The position numbers and the translations under genes are program-made. A stretch of 64,000 bases of DNA from Anthonomus grandis grandis (Eukaryota > Arthropoda > Insecta > Coleoptera > Curculionidae). The notes below the pieces were generated by a model, which searched no databases, had not been told where the DNA came from, and saw nothing but the letters and a program-made list of their open reading frames with translations. Location of the stretch: positions 42,962,227 to 43,026,226 of the forward strand of contig NC_065546.1 in NCBI RefSeq assembly GCF_022605725.1, given 5' to 3'. This document shows positions 58,240-64,000 of the stretch, in pieces (positions within the stretch are counted from its first letter, which is position 1; every line of letters starts with the position of its first letter).

Positions 58240-58740
58240 GAAATCTCTGATCTGGGTATAGTGTTTGACAGGTGCCGCACGTTGAGAATGTTGCCTCTGG
58301 AGCCTCAAGGATGTTAGGTTTGAGTATAGCTCTTTAATTTGGAATCCCTACTACATTAGCCATGGGAATGCTCTGGAGGCCGTTTAAAGACATTTTTTAA
58401 ATATTTGGCATATCGAGAGGATAGTGTCTACCCAGATAGAGATATAGATCATATTTTACTCTTATCAAGATTTAGAGGAGTGCTCTTAGCTAAACGTCGG
58501 ACGTTACATTCAATCAGCTTTCGGTGGAAGGTCATTAACAACAAAATTGATTGCCCCTTCCTTCTGGAACAATTATCTTTTCATGTACTCCGACTGGAAA
58601 CAAGGTATAAGCATGCTTTTGCAGCCGACCATGCTAGATCGAATATTATGTTGCATGATCCTATTTTCATTATGTCCAAAAATTTTAATTCGGTGAGATA
58701 AACAATTGTAGCTTATCGCAATTTTTAAATATATGTAGAA
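58240..58740 (+). pseudogene. LINE reverse transcriptase C-terminus
   Basis: NLESLLH-type WNPYY region (about 58340), then the open frame around 58405-58700: KYLAYREDSVYPDRDIDHIL, LLAKRRTLHSISFRWKVINN, KIDCPFLLEQLSFHVLRLET, SNIMLHDPIFIMSKNFNSV. This is the family-typical tail following the thumb (RFLRYLxYxxxG.. and LHxIxFLxKLINxxID). Palm and fingers are absent. It lies just before an endonuclease-bearing LINE fragment in the same orientation, so it belongs to a different insertion. Confidence 0.75.
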
Positions 58741-58979
58741 ATTTCCCTATATTTGTCACCTAATTGTTATATTCTGTGCACTGGTTAAAGCTTAATGAAT
58801 GTTTTTTAAAATCTAATTATGATGCTTTGCCAATTTTTTTCTGCCAATACTGCATACATGAAAGAACTACTATTTTAGTTTAACAAACTCTTTTGTGTAA
58901 AAACTTTTTTCTGTAAAATTAAGTTTCATGAATTTGTGGTGGAGAAAGTTTTTGACTTCTCCTACACGTTTTAATTTAT

Positions 58980-60370
58980 ATGTTCTTTGTGTCACCCACT
59001 GCAGATATTGGTATACTCCTGGACAAACTTGACTCTCTATTATCCTAATTGTCCCTACACTCTAAAGTTATATTGGCGGATAACTTTAATATCAACTTCA
59101 CTGACGAAACTTTGCCAAATCGTACTTCTCTTTTAAGTATATTGGAGTCTTAAACTTATAATATGCATATTCTTTTTTCCCCATGAATATCATCCTCCCT
59201 CATCTGCAACTAATATTGATTATTTGTGTACAAATGTAAATTATATGTCATGTATCATGCACATCATTTTCCTCTGGTATTTCTGTCTATAGAGCCTTTC
59301 TTGCTAAGATTCCAGGCAACACTTTATTATCTTTGTCTCATTTTGTATAAAGAATTTTCAACAAAGAGAATTTCAAAGGTTTTACTTCTGCCTACAGTTT
59401 TGGTTGGAATATCATTACATAATTGAAATACATTTGAAATGGCTCCTGACTCATTTATCTTATTTGTTTATGTGTTAAAATAAGAAATAGAAAATCATGG
59501 GTCACAGCAGGCCTCAGAAAAATTGTGCAAATATACTTCCAATTAATAAATTATTTTTTATCATCAGAAATACCGTAGTTTATAGGACGACAATTAAAGC
59601 AGCAAAGGCTAAATATTAAAGTGACCGTCTAAATGTGTCATCAAATAGGTAGAGAGAGTATTGGTCAATAATTAATGATTTTAGACATTCTCATAAAAAA
59701 AATTCAGAACCAGAAGTAAGATCAAATATTTTTATTGTAATATTTCTCATTTCTTGCTCAAGGATGTGACTAGTTTGATGCATTTTTAATGATACCTTTT
59801 GAACTGGGCTCTAACATCATTTTCATATTTTGTAATGCCATTTGTTTTGTTCTATTATTGTTTAATTTCCTTCCTGTGACGTCTGATGTTTTTGGCCCCA
59901 GTTTTACTTATTTTTAAGCCTGCTTGTGTTTTAGTAATGGGTTTTTGCAAAAATTTGTAGCTCAGAAATATGTATTGGTTCTTCTGTGAATTTGTAATTT
60001 TTTAATCTTTAGGATGTTACATATTGGATAGGATATGTCCATATATACATAGGACATATTGTCTTATGTAATATAGCACTGCTATTAGGCTGCTAATAGC
60101 TATCATTCCTACTAAATGGAAGGACAACTTTGTAGCACCTATTTTTAAAGCTAGTAATAAAAAAAAATAATTCATTATCATGGTATAATTGTTCGATAAA
60201 TCTAGAAAGCCCTATATTACCAAACAAAACCTCAATATTCCTATGCTGATTCTTAACCATTTCCACCTATTATAAAATCTGCACAAGCTTTGTTTTGCCT
60301 TAAAGAATCTGCTGCATCATTCGTTAAAAGTAAAGCATTTTATAATTTTACTGAATATTTTTAATAAATA
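58980..60370 (+). pseudogene. LINE with endonuclease and pre-RT remains
   Basis: APE-type endonuclease end: VILADNFNINFTDETLPNRT (about 59067-59125, family GDFNINF) and SATNIDYLCTNVN (about 59205-59240, family SxIDxIFTN). A linker follows: NRKSWVTAGLRK (about 59485), YSDRLNVSSNR-stop-REYWSI then INDFRHSHKKNSEPEVRSN (about 59618-59725). RT fingers remain as IIPTKWKDNFVAPIFKASN (about 60103-60155) and KESAASFVKSKAFYNFTEYF (about 60302-60360). SSNRxREyWSIINDFRHsH is nearly the same as in the LINE at 46-48 kb, so both belong to one family in opposite orientations. Many stops; no active site. Confidence 0.7.
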
Positions 60371-60733
60371 TATAACAATATAACAGAATAATTGACAATT
60401 TCAGTGCGCAAGATAAATAACAAACAAAAAAATATAGTTTTATTTGAATTTTTTCCCGTATAATTTAATGGTGTCAAACACTTTTCACGGTTTTACATGT
60501 TCATATAAAAAAAAGAGTGTTGCTTTCTTAGTGGTTTTCTTAAATATCTCAGAATTATGAATATGGCACTTAGTGCCTTTGGTACTTCCACTCTTTAATT
60601 GTTTGAATTAATTCAGCTGTGTTTTCTACTGTAAGTACATTTTGTTTTTACTTATTCTAGTAGGTTCCATAACGAAGAAAATGAGTATTTCATGAACCCT
60701 TTACGATAAAAAAAATCAGTATAGGGATCCATT
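60371..60733. other. No recognisable feature
   Basis: AT-rich spacer. Confidence 0.4.
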
Positions 60734-61860
60734 TTACGAAAATTCCATTTCTTCCGAAAAAATGGAATATTTTAAATATTTGAGTTTTGTGTTTACATTT
60801 AATTTTATTAATAAAACAAGATGATTAGAAAATTCTCTATTATTTTGACTATGGTGAGTAAAAATATAATCCATAATTACGGAGCTGGACTCTGGCCGCC
60901 TAATCAGATAAGGATAAACTTTATCAGCAAGGAGGGTTTTATGATAACCCTCAGCCCTAAAGTAATTATTGAATCCCTGCACATTCCAAGGATTTAATAA
61001 TGTGAGTGTCTTCCTAAATATTCGGAATATTTTAATGGCACTTTTATCGCCCAAAAAAATACACTAAATACATACCTTTTAAAAAACCATAACCAATCCA
61101 CCTTAAGAGTGTTGATACAACCGTAGGTTTTTGAATTTATCCGATTACGCGTCTTTTTTCCGTGCGAGTGCGAGAGAGGGTGACGCGTATTTACTCCCGG
61201 ACAGGCGAAGACGCACTGGATGAGCGTCGGGACGCCCGGCGTCCGCCTTGTTAACGGCGCGCAGTCGGCTTGTAAATTGTTTTTTTGTAGGAAAAGATGT
61301 TTGACAGAAATTTTGCAAAAAAAAGAAATCTTTCGAAAGAAATAAAAAAAAATCTTTAAATATTTTAAAGATTTTTCCAATTTTCTTAATAGAAAAATAG
61401 AATTAGAAAAAAAATGCAAGGCAGTATATTTTTTGAAAAGTTTAGATTGACCAGTAAAAAACCCCTCTACGGAAGACAAGAGGGCTGTAGCTGCCAGAGG
61501 GGCATTGTAAATATAAAATTATGAGCATTCTATACACATTTATATAAACACGTCTACATTAAAAATACTAGTTTTACATGTATAAAATGTATTTTTAATA
61601 AATATAACAGTACTTCTCCATTGCGATTTTCTCTGGATGAAAAGGCTGCTACTGTAAAACCGTCAATATGCAAGGTTTCTTATTAAAGTAGGGTCAGCCA
61701 GTGCTCAGTCACATACAAGATTTCTAATTGTTTCTCAGCAAAAGAGGCCTCCAGTTCGCCTTTTTTTTTTTCTTAATGACTTTACATTTACGTGTAGAAC
61801 TTTCAGCTGGATATCCAAGGTATTTCTTAAACCGATAGAATGCCCTTCCGATTTTTTACC
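60734..61860 (-). pseudogene. LINE endonuclease domain relic, interrupted
   Basis: From 61850 down: DIQLKVLHVNVKSLRKK (about 61815-61765), a frame with ASFAEKQLEILYVTEHWL (about 61750-61695) and DGFTVAAFSSRENRNGEVLL (about 61670-61605), which is the start of an APE-type endonuclease (LhxNvxSLxxK, then VTExWL, GGVxIYV). From 61054 to 60734 an open frame includes SSSVIMDYIFTHHSQNNREF, plausibly the end of the same domain (SxIDxIFTN..). The 550 bp between is foreign: a GC-rich block (61140-61280) and A/T-rich runs. The 60.7-61.05 part is less certain. Confidence 0.55.
61140..61280. other. GC-rich island in AT-rich DNA
   Basis: CGCG and CGGC words cluster here (GGACGCCCGGCGTCCGCC at about 61230 forms a small stem). 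The minus frame through it (ADCAPLTRRTPGVPTLIQC) has no family signature. It could be a SINE, a promoter fragment or inserted foreign DNA; nothing decides. Confidence 0.3.
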
Positions 61861-62069
61861 AGAGACTGAAAATGGTTAACCATTACCCCTCTGAGTCACA
61901 AATCTGGCATCAAAAATAACCCCTTATCATGCGGTAGAATTAGCTAGATTAAAAAAGCCTTTAAATTTATCCCTCTTAGTTTTCATCTTTTTACATAAGA
62001 TAATTTTAGACCGTTTTATTTCATAATTTTTTCATATCGAAGTTATAAAAATTTCCAACGGATTTGTTA
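61861..62069. other. No recognisable feature
   Basis: AT-rich spacer. Confidence 0.4.
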
Positions 62070-62112
62070 TTATACAGGGGTTAATAAAAAGTTAAATTTT
62101 ACTCCAAACTTT
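62070..62112. repeat. Back-to-back mariner-type ends
   Basis: TATACAGGGGTTAATAAAAAG faces ACTTTTAAACACCCTGTG within 43 bp, as if two element ends, or a very short miniature element, were joined. Confidence 0.4.
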
Positions 62113-62329
62113 TAAACACCCTGTGAAAAAAAATTCACAACCTGAATAATGATTCTTTTTACTGCATTTTTAAGCCTCATCTTTTCTTTACAATTTGTTT
62201 GTTGATTCATCGCGATATCTGTATTTTTAAACAAAAAGCACTGGCTTAAAGCAAACAACGCAATAATTCTTTATTAACAACATTAAAAAAATAATAACGG
62301 CGGTAATAAGATCTATTAATTTTTTCTAA

Positions 62330-62565
62330 AATCGGATATCTCCCCTACGAGCTTGAATAACAACTCTCATCCTTTCGGGCATAGATTCAATTAAAGAAGC
62401 AATCGCATCTTGGGGTATTTGTTGCCATTCGTTTGTGAGTGTTTCGTCTAACGCAGCCAAAGTTTAAAACTCGCCGTAGTTCCGCTTCTTTAACTCTTCT
62501 TTCCAGTATATTCTACAAGTGCTCAATAGTGTTGAAGTCGTGACTGGCTAGTCAATTAATTTTTT
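62330..62565 (-). pseudogene. Tc1-like transposase C-terminus
   Basis: Minus strand: SHDFNTIEHL-stop-NILERRVKEAELRRV (about 62555-62470), then in a shifted frame LDETLTNEWQQIPQDAIASL (about 62452-62393) and IESMPERMRVVIQARRGDIR to the stop at about 62332. This is the conserved Tc1 tail (NPIExxWxxLxRRVR, LxxExxxIPxxxIxxLIxSMPxRxxAVIxAxGG). The N-terminal and first two catalytic motifs are absent. Confidence 0.75.
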
Positions 62566-62627
62566 TTAATATATAAGCACTGAAAGCGCATTCTGCTGTG
62601 AAAAAACAACGAAACAAGTAAAGAGAG

Positions 62628-64000
62628 TACCGTCAACCGGGGTTATATCGGACGATGTGGTTGTATTTCAAATTGCGCGCGCTACAGATGTTGGGTGACA
62701 GTTCGGCTACTAAATAAAAATATCCCTAGATAAGCTCAAGGGAAGCTCACAAAAAATTAAATATTAGAGTCACTTTTTTCGTTAAAATTAATACAGCCAA
62801 ATAGTGTGTTTTTCAGGAGTAATATCGGATATGCCACGAAGCTGCGAACGCCTTATCGGCGCAATTATTTCCAAGAAAGCATGGAAAGAGCATTACAGGC
62901 CGTAATAGATGGTGGATATTCATTCAACCAGCCTTTACGATATTTACAGAGGTGAGCATTCTGACAAACTCGGGAGGCTCCTAATTTTGTCAGTGAATGA
63001 AGAGCGTTGGATAGTAGTTGCCATGACTACTGCAGAAAAATTCGGATATCCTTTTCACAGGCAATCAAAGACTTCGTGCGCCATTATTTGAACAGTAAGG
63101 GCGTAAACGTAAATATACAATGTTTTAACTATAATAGACCTGGTGATGACTGGACTGAACACTTTATGGGGCGACACAAGGACTTATCACTCCGTAATTG
63201 TGAAAATATTAAACGAGTGAGAGCTGAAATCACAGAAGGCACGACTGAAGAATACTTTAAGCACTTGAACGAGACAATCCAGGGGGTTTCACTTAAAAAT
63301 ATTGTTAATATGGATGAAACAAACCTAACAGATGATCCCGGTAAAAAACTACTTTTTATACCTCGTGGAGAGAAGCATGCGCGAAGGATAATGGATTTTT
63401 CCAAAAGGTCAACGTCTGTTATGTTTGTTGCGGCTGGGGATGGCACTTGTTTACCTCCATACCTTGTGAACAAAAGTACAAACCTCTACCTAGACTGGAT
63501 AGAAGGTGGTTCCGAAAACATGCAATATAACAGAACACTAAGTGAATGGTTCGATACTCCATATCTTGAGAACTGGTTCCTCAAAACAGCTGTTCCCTAT
63601 CTGCGACGAAAGGAGAGCAAGAAGGTTTTTATTTGCGACAATCTGGTAAGCCATCTTTCCTACCGCAAACGATAGCATGTCGAATAATATACGGTCTGGT
63701 CTGGTTCTCGAGCATCCAATATAATCCCATTCGATCCAGAATAAGTTTCTGAAAAAGATTCGGAAACAACCAGCAGGAGGCACAGATGATGCAATGAGAG
63801 CGTCATTTACAGAAGTGATGAACGTGATTGTTGATCAAACCACGACTAGACCCAAACGTAAATCAAAGATTAACGTCTTCGCTGGCAAATCTCTGGGTCT
63901 TAAAGACCTTTCCTAATTCAGTGGTGGTACGTCAACTGTATCTACTTCTCAAGCAGATATCATTAATGAAAACGTATCAAAGTCTCAACAAAATGCAAAT
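62628..64000 (+). mobile_element. Second Tigger/pogo element, cut by the window edge
   Basis: TA at 62628-62629 is followed by CCGTCAACCGGGGTTATATC, consistent with a pogo-type end, and the plus-strand transposase starts 200 bp later. The right end lies outside the window. Confidence 0.5.
62831..64000 (+). pseudogene. Tigger/pogo transposase with deleted third catalytic motif
   Basis: ATG at 62831 (MPRSCERL). After a shift, RRNYFQESMERALQAVIDGG and YSFNQPLRYLQR form the N-terminal helix-turn-helix, then LSVNEERWIVVAMTTAEKFG (about 62990-63049). A shift near 63055 leads to SQAIKDFVRHYLNSKGVNVN, the open DDE core with acids in NMDETNL (63313) and FICDNLVSH (63637). After SHLS the frame jumps through about 60 unrelated bases to KFLKKIRKQPAGGTDDAMRA and RPKRKSKINVFAGKSLG: the THLxQPLD stretch with the third acid and the following 100 or so residues are gone. 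The tail motif resembles KKLNVEPGKSIG of the 34-36 kb Tigger, so the two are related. Confidence 0.8.

Noticed and set aside
60734..61479. Two overlapping minus frames as an intact gene
   Set aside because: The longer frame crosses a compositional break at 61140-61280 and only its last part resembles a LINE endonuclease.

Overview
This is an AT-rich eukaryotic window, almost certainly from an insect with a repeat-rich genome. The transposon families (ZMYM1-type hAT, insect mariner, Tigger/pogo, HARBI1 plus MADF or Myb/SANT Harbinger, P element, BEL/Pao, Penelope, many non-LTR retrotransposons) and the short GT-AG introns fit. A beetle is a guess. I found no intact host gene, rRNA, CRISPR array or prokaryote-style operon. 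The window is a layered graveyard of mobile elements, and almost every protein-like stretch is a broken transposase or reverse transcriptase.

Layout. 0-8 kb: a tRNA-like SINE head at the edge; a complete but dead hAT element (418-3647) with matching 8-bp target duplications; a mariner-type element with about 255-bp terminal inverted repeats (5202-7773) whose transposase is split by a 626-bp foldback insertion flanked by a 14-bp duplication. 8-17 kb: a reverse-transcriptase scrap, a P-element transposase relic, a macro-domain (OARD1-like) fragment that does not look like a transposon gene, a possible LTR end, and a MADF-BESS gene inside one end of a Harbinger element. 18-28 kb: a second Harbinger end with another MADF gene, a pair of inverted arms (about 20.7-21.8 and 25.0-26.1 kb), an R1/LOA-like LINE and a LINE with a large internal deletion.

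28-38 kb: an almost complete PIF/Harbinger element (28329-30852) with transposase and Myb/SANT-like genes facing each other, then a 6-kb Tigger/pogo element (31020-37067) with about 285-bp inverted ends, containing its own DD35D transposase and a hAT transposase gene nested upstream of it. 38-48 kb: a LINE with an (ATT)n tail, two decayed mariners, a Penelope GIY-YIG fragment, a BEL/Pao Pol end and a long minus-strand LINE. 48-64 kb: a diverged tandem array of about 180-bp units, further LINEs in both orientations (one with a poly-A tail and a snap-back palindrome at its 5' junction), a hAT relic, a Tc1 relic and a second Tigger that runs off the right edge.

The genes form no pathway together. 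What the window offers is relative dating by nesting and several well-resolved insertion junctions. The points most worth a second look are the macro-domain fragment, the foldback with a 14-bp duplication, the large inverted arms, the snap-back palindromes, and the shared intron position of the two MADF genes.
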